Assembly: GCF_934630535.1 (NCBI RefSeq)
Contig: NZ_CAKTVU010000005.1
Span: 81,741 to 145,740, forward strand
Direction: 5' to 3'
Length of the DNA: 64,000 nucleotides
DNA from: an uncultured Senegalimassilia sp.
GTDB lineage: Bacteria; Actinomycetota; Coriobacteriia; Coriobacteriales; Eggerthellaceae
Within the stretch, counting starts at the first letter, position 1, and the number at the start of each line of letters is the position of its first letter. Of this stretch, positions 25,714-34,140 are shown piece by piece. The position numbers and the translations under genes were made by a program. The notes below the pieces were generated by a model. It had not been told where the DNA came from. It did not search any database and was given only the letters and a program-made list of their open reading frames with translations.

Positions 25714-26862
25714 ATGGCACTACTGTACACGGAGGAGCAGAAAGAGCTCATCAAAGCTGTTCGCGATGTGGCTGAAAACCAGATCAAGCCGCACGTCGCC
25801 GCAGCGGATGAGGCGGGCAAAACCCCTGACGAGCTTTGGAAGTACGGCTTCGACCTTGGCCTGCACTTGGTCGAGATCCCCGAGGAGTTCGGTGGCCTCG
25901 GCCTTGATTACGAAACCTGTGCCATGATGTTCGAGGAGCTTGCAAAGGTCGATGCCGCATACGCCGACACCTTCGTGACGAACTTCGTCGCATTCCGCAA
26001 CATCCATCTGAAGGGCACGCCTGAACAGGCTCAGCACTTTGTCGATAAGACTATCGACAACGGTTTCGCCGCCTTCTGCCTCACCGAGGCCAATGCCGGG
26101 TCCGACGTTGCCGGCATGAAGTCCACCGCCGTGCTCGATGGCGATGAGTACGTGCTCAACGGCACCAAGACCTTCATCACCAACGGCTCCATCGCCTCCA
26201 TCTACGTGATCTTCGCCAAGACCGACCCCGAGGCGCGCGGTCATGGCATCACGGCATTCCTGGTCGATCGCGACACGCCCGGCTTGTCCGCCGGCGCCCA
26301 TGAGAACAAGATGGGATTCAGGCTCTCGGACACCACCGAGGTCATCATGGACAACGTCCGCGTTCCGAAAAGCGCCGTCATCGGCCAGCCTGGGGAAGGC
26401 ATGAGCATCGCGCTGAACGCCCTGAACCTCTCCCGTGCCTTCATCTCCACCTTAGGCGTCGGCATCATGCAGCGCGCGCTCGATGAGGCCGTGGCTTACG
26501 CTCAGCAGCGCAAGCAGTTTGGCAAGCGCCTCATCGACTTCCAGATGGTGCAGTCCCTGCTCGCCGATATGGCCATCAAAACCGAGGCGTCCCGCGTCAT
26601 GGTGAACAACTGCATGCGCTTGATGGACAAGGGCGACCTGGTCCGCGGCGAGGGCGCCATCGTGAAGACGTTCGTCACCGATTCCATGCAGGAAGTCACC
26701 TCCAACGCCGTACAGGTCTTCGGCGGCTACGGTTTCAGCAAGGATTACCCTGTTGAGAAGCTCATGCGCGACTCGAAGGTGTTCCAGATCTTCGAGGGCA
26801 CCAACCAGATCCAGCGCATGACCATCGCGAAGAACCTCGACGCCGAATACCGTCAGGGTTAA
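25714..26862 (+). CDS. Short-chain acyl-CoA dehydrogenase (2)
   Basis: This 382-residue protein has all canonical acyl-CoA dehydrogenase signatures: FCLTEANAGSDVAGM, RKQFGKRLIDFQMVQ, QVFGGYGFSKDYPVEKLMRD and the catalytic base Glu361 in IFEGTNQIQRM. It most resembles butyryl/short-chain enzymes, catalysing alpha,beta-dehydrogenation or, in anaerobes, the reverse reduction with EtfAB. AAAGGAGAAGG precedes ATG 25714. It lies alone between two terminators. Confidence 0.94.
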   Translation: MALLYTEEQKELIKAVRDVAENQIKPHVAAADEAGKTPDELWKYGFDLGLHLVEIPEEFGGLGLDYETCAMMFEELAKVDAAYADTFVTNFVAFRNIHLKGTPEQAQHFVDKTIDNGFAAFCLTEANAGSDVAGMKSTAVLDGDEYVLNGTKTFITNGSIASIYVIFAKTDPEARGHGITAFLVDRDTPGLSAGAHENKMGFRLSDTTEVIMDNVRVPKSAVIGQPGEGMSIALNALNLSRAFISTLGVGIMQRALDEAVAYAQQRKQFGKRLIDFQMVQSLLADMAIKTEASRVMVNNCMRLMDKGDLVRGEGAIVKTFVTDSMQEVTSNAVQVFGGYGFSKDYPVEKLMRDSKVFQIFEGTNQIQRMTIAKNLDAEYRQG

Positions 26863-26886
26863 TCGCTCGATACCAGATCGCAGCTT

Positions 26887-26912
26887 AGGCGCCGGTTGTC
26901 CGGCGCCTTTTT
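26887..26912 (+). terminator. Intrinsic terminator after acyl-CoA dehydrogenase 2
   Basis: AGGCGCCGG and CCGGCGCCT form a perfect stem around TTGT, followed by T's. Confidence 0.92.
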
Positions 26913-26926
26913 CGTCTTGCAGCATA

Positions 26927-26956
26927 AAAGAAGGACCGCATCTGCGGTCCTTCTTT
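26927..26956. terminator. Bidirectional terminator, mainly for the minus-strand ligase gene
   Basis: AAAGAAGGACCGCA and TGCGGTCCTTCTTT pair perfectly around TC. On the minus strand it follows the ligase stop. Confidence 0.9.
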
Positions 26957-26977
26957 AGGTGATCTGCTGATCAGGTG

Positions 26978-28615
26978 TTATTTCGGATCGTTGGCCATAC
27001 GCTCCTTGAGGATCTCGGCAAGCTCGAAACGCTTCACCTTGCCCATGGGCGTCTTGGGGATCTCGGGGATGTACTCGATACGCTCGGGCCACAGGCGCTT
27101 CTGAACGTGCTGGGACTCCAGGTAATCGGTGATCTCCTTCAGCGTGGGCTCGTGCTCGTCGCGTGCGACGGCGAACGTGCAGATGCGCTCACCGAGGCGC
27201 TCGTCGGGCATGCCGATGGTGGCCGTCTCAAGAAGGCCCGGGCACTCCACCAGGTCGTCATCGATCTCGCGTGCGCTCAGGTTCTCGCCGCCGCGGATGA
27301 TGATCTCCTTCTTGCGGCCGTTGATGCGCAGGCGGCCCTCCTCGTCGATGTAGCCAAGGTCGCCGCTGTGGAACCAGCCGTCATCGTCGAGCGCGCGGTC
27401 GGTGCGCTCGGGCTCGTTCAGGTAGCCTACGAACAGGTGCGGACCGGTGGACAGCTCTTCGCCCTGCACGCCAGCAGGCACTTCGTTGCCGTTGTCGTCG
27501 ATGCACTTGATCTCGATGCCGGGGTAGGGGATGCCGGACCAGTCGCCCTTCCATTCCACGCACTTGTCGATCGGAACGAAGACATGCGGGCAGCTTTCCG
27601 TGGAGCCGTATACCTCGCACAGGTCCACGCCATGTCGCTTCGCGCATTTCACCAGGCGTGCCGGCACCGGGGCGCCGCCGCACAGCCACAGGTTGAGCGT
27701 TTCGAGCTGCGGGCCGTTGTCGAATTCGATGCACTTCAGGATATCGTAGATAAACGGCGTGGAGGCCATGGTCCAGGTGCAGCCCTCGCGGTTCATAAGC
27801 TCGATGGCCTCGCGCGGGGAGAACTGCTGCATCAAAACGCTGCGCCCGCCCGTCAGCATCGGCGCGATAAGGCCATGCCAGAAGCCCACGGCATGGTTGA
27901 GCGGCGAGCAGTCGAACATGACATCGTCCGGACCGCGATGCGCTTCCTGAGAGAAGATGCGCTCGGAATACAGCATGTTGTTATGGGTCAGCAGCGCGGC
28001 CTTAGGCTTGCCCGTGGTGCCCGAGGTGGACAGGATGACAACGACGTCGTCCGAGGAAACCTCCGGCTTTTCCTGAAGCGGTTCGTGGGTTGCGCAGATC
28101 GTCGACAGGGAGATGGTGCCGTAACGCGCGGGTTCGAACTTGTCGCACACGGCGATAGCCTTGACGCTTGCGCATTCCTTCATGGCGTCGATGGCTTGCT
28201 GCTCGTAATCCGTGTGATGGAAATACGTCGGGCAGATGAATGCCTTGGAGCTGACCAGATTCATGATGTAGATCAGGTCGGCGTCATTGTAATTCTTAGG
28301 TACAGGATGGATAACGGCGCCCACTTTGAGAATAGCCACATAGGCGACGGTGAACTCTGCCCAGTTCGGGAACTGGATGGTAACGACATCGCCCACCTCG
28401 ATGCCGATTTCCTTGAGCCACGAAGCCAGGCGCGACGCTTTGTCATTTACTTCAGCATACGTGTAACGACGCCCCTGATCGTCTGCCACATATTCGCGCT
28501 CGCCGTAGTTCTTAACCGCATTGTTCCATGCGTCAAGAGCGGTATCCTTCCCCCAATACCCCTTCTCATAATACATTTGCTTGCGTTGCTCGTTGATTTT
28601 CAGGCCTGTGATCAT
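26978..28615 (-). CDS. AMP-forming acyl-CoA ligase (CaiC/FadK/AliA-like)
   Basis: This 545-residue ANL-superfamily enzyme activates a carboxylic acid to its CoA ester through an acyl-adenylate. Seen: the P-loop LSTSGTTGKPKAALLTH, the YGSTESCP adenylate motif, the DDDGWFHSGDLGYIDEEGR hinge-side motif, GRKKEIIIRGGENLS, and the catalytic Lys region PKTPMGKVKRFEL. ATG 28615 is preceded by GAGGAAGGA; an ATG 13 codons upstream lacks a ribosome site. It would supply the CoA ester to the dehydrogenases. Substrate unassigned. Confidence 0.93.
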   Translation of the reverse strand: MITGLKINEQRKQMYYEKGYWGKDTALDAWNNAVKNYGEREYVADDQGRRYTYAEVNDKASRLASWLKEIGIEVGDVVTIQFPNWAEFTVAYVAILKVGAVIHPVPKNYNDADLIYIMNLVSSKAFICPTYFHHTDYEQQAIDAMKECASVKAIAVCDKFEPARYGTISLSTICATHEPLQEKPEVSSDDVVVILSTSGTTGKPKAALLTHNNMLYSERIFSQEAHRGPDDVMFDCSPLNHAVGFWHGLIAPMLTGGRSVLMQQFSPREAIELMNREGCTWTMASTPFIYDILKCIEFDNGPQLETLNLWLCGGAPVPARLVKCAKRHGVDLCEVYGSTESCPHVFVPIDKCVEWKGDWSGIPYPGIEIKCIDDNGNEVPAGVQGEELSTGPHLFVGYLNEPERTDRALDDDGWFHSGDLGYIDEEGRLRINGRKKEIIIRGGENLSAREIDDDLVECPGLLETATIGMPDERLGERICTFAVARDEHEPTLKEITDYLESQHVQKRLWPERIEYIPEIPKTPMGKVKRFELAEILKERMANDPK

Positions 28616-28712
28616 GCTGCTCAATCCTTCCTCGTTGTATCGAAAAAAGTGCATGAACTACCTAGCCGCGACCCCTCCGCGGCCTTTACAAACAAAATGA
28701 AATTGAAATGTG

Positions 28713-28757
28713 GCAAGGCATCGCCGTTTTAGCACCCATGCAACGGCGATGCCTTGC
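28713..28757 (-). terminator. Large stem-loop between dehydrogenase 3 and the ligase gene
   Basis: GCAAGGCATCGCCGTT and AACGGCGATGCCTTGC form a perfect 16-bp stem around 13 nt. The minus-strand downstream flank is T-rich but lacks a continuous T-run, so it may be a partial terminator or a processing/stability element. Confidence 0.65.
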
Positions 28758-28766
28758 AGAAGCGCT

Positions 28767-29963
28767 TTAGTCCAAATACCCCAGCTGCGCCTTCAGACGC
28801 TGGCATTCGCGCGCGATGGTGATGCGCTGCACGGTCGGGGCGCCTTCCTCAAGCCACAGTGCGCGGCAGTCGCGATACAAGCGCTCGGTCGGTCCATACG
28901 GGGATTTCTCGAAGTACCCGTCGCCGCCGAAGATCTCGAGCATCTCATCCGAGCAGGTCTTCACTGCCTGAATGGAGTTCAGCTTGCAGATAGCCGCCTT
29001 CTCGTCGACGTACTCGTTGTGAGGATCGACATCGAAGTCGCGGGCGAAGTCGTACACCAGGCAACGCAGCGCATGCGTGGCCGCCGCCATATCGGCGATC
29101 TTCATCTTGATGGCCTGGCGCGTGGCGATCGGCTTGCCGAACGTGATGCGGTCGTTGGCACGTGCGATGCTCATTTCGAGCATGCGCTGGCACATGCCCA
29201 GATTCGACGCCGCGATGTGGACGCGGGAGATGGACAGGGAGTGGATGGCCACCTCCATGCCCTGGCCCTCATGGCCGAGCAGGTATTTCGGGTCAAGTCG
29301 TACGTCGGTGAACTTCAGCCCGGCATGCCCGGCGCCGCGGCAGCCCATCATGTGCGGCATCTCGACCAGCTCGAATCCCGGTGCATCCATGGGAACCAGG
29401 AATGCCGAAAGGCGGGAATCCTTGTCATCGGTCGGATCGGTCACCGCGATCACGTATGCGTACTGAGAGCAATCGGTGTGGGAGATGAGCCACTTTTCGC
29501 CGTTGAGGATGTACGAGCCGTCTTCTTGGCGAATGGCGGTGGAGTGGACGTCGGCGCCGGTGCCGCCCGTCTTCTCCGTCAAGGCGAAGCAGGTGAAGAC
29601 GCTCTTGTCCTGGAACTTGTTCATAAGCTCGGCTTTGACCTCGGGCGTTCCATACTCGTTGAGGATGCGCCAGTTCAAGTCCGCTGCATAATGAAGGTGC
29701 ATGCGCATGCCGCCGGGACCGCGGCTGAACTCCTCTTGCACCTTCAGGATCTCCAATTCGCTCAAATCCCATCCGCCGTACTCGGAGGGAAGCGCGAAAC
29801 GATACAGATCGTTCTCGCGAGCCAGATCGAAGAAACGCTGCGGGAAGACGTTGGTCTGCTCGACTTCCTCCTGCATTTCCTCGAACGGACCCTCCGCAAG
29901 CGCTCGGACCTTGGTCAGGAACTCAGCAAACTGCTCATCGCTGATCTTTGCATTTGGGTTCAT
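28767..29963 (-). CDS. Acyl-CoA dehydrogenase family protein (3)
   Basis: About 398 residues. It has the flavin motif TCFALTEKTGGTGADVHS, DRITFGKPIATRQAIKMK, and a C-terminal GGDGYFEKSPYGPTERLYRD followed by EEGAPTVQR. The acidic base is therefore retained, in an unusual EGAPT instead of EGT(x)Q context. It is only distantly related to the other three dehydrogenases in the island, suggesting a different substrate position. The start is ambiguous between ATG 29969 and ATG 29963; AGGGG is better spaced for 29963. Upstream of the ligase on the same strand. Confidence 0.9.
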   Translation of the reverse strand: MNPNAKISDEQFAEFLTKVRALAEGPFEEMQEEVEQTNVFPQRFFDLARENDLYRFALPSEYGGWDLSELEILKVQEEFSRGPGGMRMHLHYAADLNWRILNEYGTPEVKAELMNKFQDKSVFTCFALTEKTGGTGADVHSTAIRQEDGSYILNGEKWLISHTDCSQYAYVIAVTDPTDDKDSRLSAFLVPMDAPGFELVEMPHMMGCRGAGHAGLKFTDVRLDPKYLLGHEGQGMEVAIHSLSISRVHIAASNLGMCQRMLEMSIARANDRITFGKPIATRQAIKMKIADMAAATHALRCLVYDFARDFDVDPHNEYVDEKAAICKLNSIQAVKTCSDEMLEIFGGDGYFEKSPYGPTERLYRDCRALWLEEGAPTVQRITIARECQRLKAQLGYLD

Positions 29964-30319
29964 ACGCATGCCCCTATCGATGTATATGTTTCGAACGCAA
30001 CATGTGGATTAAGGGTAATTTCACCTAGCACATGTTTTGCGTTCCCCTTGCTGACATACATGATAGCGAGCGAAATCGACCTTGTGCGGCTTGAATCCAT
30101 TGACGTTTTCTGGGGCAATCTGCTCTTCGATAGGTTGCGTCTATCGAATTCCGGAATCCGTTCACCAGAATGAAAGAAGTGTGAGGGGAAGGATACAAAA
30201 ACGAAATATTGTCCGTAGAAATCCCTTTCGAAAGTCGGCATTCTGTATTTAGTCACACAGACGGTAACAAAGTCTGGGACAAACTTTCAAAGCTTGAGTA
30301 ATTCAAGAAAGGGGTCGCC
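29964..30319. other. Divergent intergenic region (dehydrogenase 3 / crotonase)
   Basis: About 355 nt, AT-rich, without a gene. Near the crotonase start, CAGAC at 30258-30262 and GTCTG at 30272-30276 form a small hairpin whose loop holds GGTAACAA at 30263-30270. That octamer also occurs upstream of the enoate-reductase-like gene and of coaD. Confidence 0.6.
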
Positions 30320-31198
30320 ATGAGCGTCTATCAGGAAAGCTATCATCTGCCCGAGTTTACCTACGAGTATGAGAAGCTGAAGATCGACAAGCGTGGTCCG
30401 GTTTACGTTTGCGCATTCGACGATGCACAGAACCTCAACGCCATGTCCTACCAGCAGATGGCTGAGTTCAACGACTTTTTGATCAAGGTCCGCATGGACA
30501 AGGATTGCCGCGTCATCGTTCTGACCGGCGAGGGCCGCTCCTTCTGCGCTGGCTTCAACCTGAACGACCTGGCTCTCGAGCCGCCTGAGGATATGGGCCG
30601 CATCCAGCGTGACTTCTACATCATGCAGCGTATGTGCTCCGATCAGATCGTGAACATGCGTCGCTGCGAGCAGCCGATCATCGGCGCTCTGAAGGGCTAC
30701 GCCGTTGGTGGCGGTCTGTCCATCTCCTGCGCTTGCGACCTGCGCGTTCTGGGCGAGTCCTACAAGATGAACGCCGGCTACCTGTCCATCGGTTACACCG
30801 GCACCGACATGGGCGGCGCCTTCTTCCTGCCCAAGATCGTCGGCTACGCTCGCGCCGCCGAGATCCTGATGAACCCTGCCCGTCATGACGCTCAGCAGCT
30901 GCTCGACTGGGGCTTCGCGAACCGCGTTGTCGCCGACGACGATGTGCTCGAGACCGCTGTTGCCATGGCTGAGGACATGTGCAAGCAGACCGCTCCGTTC
31001 GGCCTGCGCCTGACCAAGGAGTGCCTGCAGACCTCCCTCGACGGCACCAGCTTCGAGAATGTCATCAAGATGGAGAACCGCAACCAGGTTCTGGCCTCCA
31101 ACACCAACGACGGCATCATGGGCACCCTCAAGATGAACCCGCACAACAAGCAGGACGTCAAGGACAATCCGGACAAGTACGCTTTCCACAACATGTAA
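30320..31198 (+). CDS. Crotonase/enoyl-CoA hydratase-isomerase family protein with atypical active site
   Basis: This 292-residue crotonase-fold protein has the oxyanion-hole segments RSFCAGFNLNDL and LKGYAVGGGLSISCACDLRV. Hydratases place their two catalytic glutamates in the GGG(x)E and (x)PE(x)xLG positions; here both are replaced (Ser in GGGLSIS, no Glu before IGYTG). An Asp in GYTGTDMGGAFFLP aligns with the Asp that dienoyl-CoA isomerases use. It may thus be an isomerase, a hydrolase or a lyase rather than a hydratase. AAAGGGG precedes ATG 30320. Codon use is strongly biased, suggesting high expression. Confidence 0.9.
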   Translation: MSVYQESYHLPEFTYEYEKLKIDKRGPVYVCAFDDAQNLNAMSYQQMAEFNDFLIKVRMDKDCRVIVLTGEGRSFCAGFNLNDLALEPPEDMGRIQRDFYIMQRMCSDQIVNMRRCEQPIIGALKGYAVGGGLSISCACDLRVLGESYKMNAGYLSIGYTGTDMGGAFFLPKIVGYARAAEILMNPARHDAQQLLDWGFANRVVADDDVLETAVAMAEDMCKQTAPFGLRLTKECLQTSLDGTSFENVIKMENRNQVLASNTNDGIMGTLKMNPHNKQDVKDNPDKYAFHNM

Positions 31199-31220
31199 GT
31201 CGCATCTCTTGTGACTTGGT

Positions 31221-31253
31221 GCCCTCGATCGATTGCGGTCGAGGGCACTTTTT
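31221..31253 (+). terminator. Intrinsic terminator after the crotonase gene
   Basis: GCCCTCGA and TCGAGGGC form a perfect 8-bp stem with a 10-nt loop, then AC and TTTTT. Confidence 0.88.
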
Positions 31254-31347
31254 GCTACAGGGGTACTGGGGCGTGGTCGCACGTATCCGGCTCTGGTCGG
31301 ATGCAAGGATGCGGCTACAGGGTCACGTAAGCGATTAGGAGACGAGA

Positions 31348-31962
31348 ATGAACATTCTGGCCATCAACGGTAGCCATCGTGCCGGCAAAGGCACTGCAGC
31401 GCTTTTGAGCGCCGTTCTGGAGACTGCCGGTCATCAAGGCGCTACGTGCGAGCTCATCGAGCTGTCGCATCTTGATATCCGCTTCTGCTGCGGTTGCAAC
31501 AAATGCTTGGGTTCCAATCGCTGCACCATCCATGACGACATGGATATGCTCTACGACAAGATGATGCATGCCGACGGCATCGTTTTGGGCTCGCCGGTGT
31601 ATTTCGGTACCGTATCCGCGCGCATGAAGAACTTCATGGACCGTACGCGTCCTTTGCATATGGTCGACAATGCCCTTGCCGGCAAAGTCGGCGGCATGGT
31701 CACCTGCTCGGGCTTGCCGGATTGCGGCTGCCAAGGTGCCCTTGCGGCCATGGATCATTTCTTCGCCACTCATGAGATGCTCGTGGTGCATCCTCGTCCG
31801 CTCGGCCCGGTCATCGGCGATGGCGTCGCCGCGACGCAGCTTGCCCGTTTCAACGAGGCGGGCGATCCGGAGTGGCGTAGCATCAAGGACGACCAGAACG
31901 CCTTCAAGTGCGCTCGTCGCCTCGGCCACGACATGTTCAACCTCATCGCCCGTTTGTCTTAA
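31348..31962 (+). CDS. Iron-sulfur flavoprotein / NADPH-dependent FMN reductase-like protein
   Basis: This 204-residue flavodoxin-fold protein starts MNILAINGSHRAGKGTA (FMN phosphate-binding loop). It has a compact cluster CCGCNKCLGSNRC fitting the CX2CX2CX5C motif of methanogen/clostridial iron-sulfur flavoproteins, then LGSPVYFGTVSARMKNFMDRT. It probably mediates low-potential electron transfer or NAD(P)H-FMN reduction in the cytoplasm. AGGAGACGAGA precedes the ATG. It lies between the crotonase and the CoA-transferase; the partner is unknown. Confidence 0.85.
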   Translation: MNILAINGSHRAGKGTAALLSAVLETAGHQGATCELIELSHLDIRFCCGCNKCLGSNRCTIHDDMDMLYDKMMHADGIVLGSPVYFGTVSARMKNFMDRTRPLHMVDNALAGKVGGMVTCSGLPDCGCQGALAAMDHFFATHEMLVVHPRPLGPVIGDGVAATQLARFNEAGDPEWRSIKDDQNAFKCARRLGHDMFNLIARLS

Positions 31963-31985
31963 GCCGATTTCCCATATCGCGTGCC

Positions 31986-32020
31986 ATGGCGATCGCCTTC
32001 CCGGCGATCGCCATTTTTTT
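31986..32020 (+). terminator. Intrinsic terminator after the iron-sulfur flavoprotein gene
   Basis: ATGGCGATCGCC and GGCGATCGCCAT form a perfect 12-bp stem around 5 nt, followed by seven T. Confidence 0.93.
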
Positions 32021-32390
32021 GTGCCTGGATAGTTTGGTTGTATGTATACCTTTGAATCAGATGCTTATCCGGACTGTATGCCCGAGCTGTCGCTCACGTT
32101 TCGATATCGTCGGCGTGGCTGCTGTGCAGAAGCATTATGAGGACGGTTGGGAGGCGGAGCGCATTGCCGTGAATGCTGCTGCGCACTGATGGTCGGCATC
32201 CTGATGGACTATGTGGATCATAGTCGGTGGGGAAGGGCGGCGTTTGCAACGGCTAGGTTAGTCCATGGGTTGCGTGGTAATCGTTATCGGCATCGTGTGG
32301 CCTGGCATATCCGGATCGAGCTATCTCGTATTCACTACATGGAAAGGGGCTGCCAAAAATGCCGTTACTATATATAGAGCTATATATAAA

Positions 32391-32420
32391 GAAAACCCGC
32401 AACATAGGTTGCGGGTTTTC
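32391..32420. terminator. Bidirectional terminator at the 3' end of the CoA-transferase gene
   Basis: GAAAACCCGCAAC and GTTGCGGGTTTTC form a perfect 13-bp stem around ATAG. Confidence 0.9.
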
Positions 32421-32449
32421 CCAACGAACGATTGAAAGGAGTTTGGCGA

Positions 32450-33760
32450 TTACCAGTTGCAGGGAGCTTCGCCCTTGACCTGGCGCTCGGACTTGAAGAT
32501 GGTGTCCGGGACTTCCTTGCCATGCCAGCACTTGATGGCGCCGTCCTCTTCAGCCTTGGCGATCTGCTCGTCGGTGTAGCCGAGCTTCTCCATGATCTCG
32601 GTGGTGTGATAACCGATGGGCTTGGACAGGATGACCGGCGGATCGCCGTACTCGCGGAAGCGCAGGGGGCTCATCGGCAGGGCCTTCTTGCCATAGCCTT
32701 CGTACTCGACCCAACGCAGGGAGTCGTTGTCGTAGGCCTCCTGGTCCTTGACCACGTCGGTGTAACGGAAGCACTTCTGATGGGGAACCTCATGCTCGCG
32801 CAGGATCTCGTCCCACTCGTCGAAGGTCTTGGTCGAGAAACCGGCCTCGAGCCAGCTGATGACCTCGGGCTGCTTCTCGGAAGCCTTCAGTGCGGGCAGG
32901 TTGCAGGTGTCGGCCTGGTCGACATGCTCGGCATTGCCGGTGATTTCCATCATCATGTTGTAGTACTTGTCGTACTGAGGCATGCAGATGAGCATCCACT
33001 TGCCGTCCTTGGTGCGGTACGTGTTGTTGAACGGGTTGGGCACGTGCTTACGAGACTTCGGATACGGAGCGCCGAACTGCGTAGCCATGATGCCGATGTT
33101 GCCGCCCCAGATAGCAGCGCCGTACAGGTTGCAGGTAACCTTGTCGCCCTTGCCGGTGCGAGTGCGGTTGAACAGCGCAGCCAGGATGCCGCCTGCCATG
33201 ATGGATGCGGCGTTGTAGTCGCCGAAAGCCTGCGGCGGGATCGCCGGAGACTCGCCATCCTCGCGGAAGCAGTTGGCAACGCCGCCACGAGCAGCCCAGC
33301 ACACAGCGTCGAAGCCGGGGGTGTTGGCCTCTTCGCCGAACTCGCCGTAGCCACGCAGCTGAGCCCAGATCAGGGACGGGTACTTGGCGGCCAGGGCGTC
33401 GTAGTCCAGGCCCAGCTTAACGAGCGCCTTGTCGCGCAGGTTGCAGACGAAGACGTCGGCCTCGGAGAGCAGCTTGTCCATGACCGCGAAGCCCTCTTCG
33501 CTCTTCAGGTTCAGGGCGATCCAGTTCTTGTTGGTGTTGTTCAAGTCGATCGTGGGGTCTTCGGTATCGTTCTGCTCGCAGCCGAAGCCCGGGCCCTGAG
33601 TACGCTGGGCATCGCCGTGCAGCGGCTCGACCTTCATGATTTCAGCACCCATTTCGGACAGGATACGAACGGTTGCGGGAGCCGCAACCCACTCGCACAG
33701 TTCGACGACCTTCACGCCGTTCAGAGGGCCATAACCGTTAAGTTTCTCGCTTACCAGCAT
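32450..33760 (-). CDS. Class III (CaiB/BaiF-type) acyl-CoA transferase
   Basis: This 436-residue protein starts MLVSEKLNGYGPLNGVKVVE. It has the family N-terminal motif VVELCEWVAAPATVRILSEM, KVEPLHGDAQR, and NTPGFDAVCWAARGG, whose Asp is the catalytic nucleophile position in formyl-CoA transferase/CaiB. Such enzymes move CoA from a product acyl-CoA to incoming substrate acid, saving ATP. AAAGGAGCG lies upstream of the ATG. Its presence with an AMP-forming ligase suggests priming by the ligase and cycling by the transferase. Divergent from the dehydrogenase at 34141. Confidence 0.93.
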   Translation of the reverse strand: MLVSEKLNGYGPLNGVKVVELCEWVAAPATVRILSEMGAEIMKVEPLHGDAQRTQGPGFGCEQNDTEDPTIDLNNTNKNWIALNLKSEEGFAVMDKLLSEADVFVCNLRDKALVKLGLDYDALAAKYPSLIWAQLRGYGEFGEEANTPGFDAVCWAARGGVANCFREDGESPAIPPQAFGDYNAASIMAGGILAALFNRTRTGKGDKVTCNLYGAAIWGGNIGIMATQFGAPYPKSRKHVPNPFNNTYRTKDGKWMLICMPQYDKYYNMMMEITGNAEHVDQADTCNLPALKASEKQPEVISWLEAGFSTKTFDEWDEILREHEVPHQKCFRYTDVVKDQEAYDNDSLRWVEYEGYGKKALPMSPLRFREYGDPPVILSKPIGYHTTEIMEKLGYTDEQIAKAEEDGAIKCWHGKEVPDTIFKSERQVKGEAPCNW

Positions 33761-34140
33761 TATGAGGCGCTCCTTTCATTTTCGTTTCGGGTGGTTCTTG
33801 CGTTTGCAGGACTAATATTTACAGGTAAACGCGACTAGTTCTATGGACAATAATTCAATAGTGTGTGATTGCCCATAAGAAATGTTCGCTAAAACATAGG
33901 TAGACCTTTGCAAAACCCGTATATGCGTTGGACAAACCACTTTATATGTTTCTGCAAATATGGGGTTCTGTGGGCAAGAAGCCGAAATTGGGTGGAGATA
34001 CCTTGAAATGCTTGCCGAATGTTCGTTGGTTTGGTCGAAAACGGGATATTGGCCGTCAGGCGTTTCGCGGCTCGCTGGTATATTGAGTGCATAAGTTGGT
34101 AGGTATCGCAGTATTGTCCGAGAACGCAAGGGGGTTCGCG
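33761..34140. other. Divergent control region (CoA-transferase / dehydrogenase 4)
   Basis: 380 nt, AT-rich, no gene. It contains TTTACAGGTAAA, a small inverted repeat at 33818-33829, a TATGG-CAAT/ATTG-CCATA hairpin at 33842-33877, and an extended -10 promoter at 34076-34084 for the plus-strand gene. It is a likely regulator-binding region for the LysR or TetR protein, not proven. Confidence 0.6.
34076..34084 (+). promoter_or_regulatory. Extended -10 promoter (TGG-TATATT) for dehydrogenase 4
   Basis: TGG immediately before TATATT makes an extended -10 about 57 nt upstream of the GTG start. No good -35 is present. The same TGGTATA arrangement precedes rimP and pcrA. Confidence 0.5.

Larger units (their letters stand above)
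31963..32449. other. 487-nt region without a supported gene
   Basis: Contains a strong terminator at 31986-32020, then about 340 nt with no convincing gene. Short frames such as 32061-32189, with a CPSC motif, lack a ribosome site. A 9-bp AT-rich inverted repeat follows at 32369-32388 (TATATATAG / CTATATATA), then the terminator of the converging CoA-transferase gene at 32391-32420. It may be a remnant of a lost gene. Confidence 0.6.

Noticed and set aside
26975..28732. 585-codon plus-strand frame opposite the acyl-CoA ligase
   Set aside because: The minus-strand ligase has full family motifs; the plus frame is a composition shadow.
32061..32189. Small protein with a CPSC motif
   Set aside because: No ribosome-binding site or recognisable family; could be chance or a remnant.
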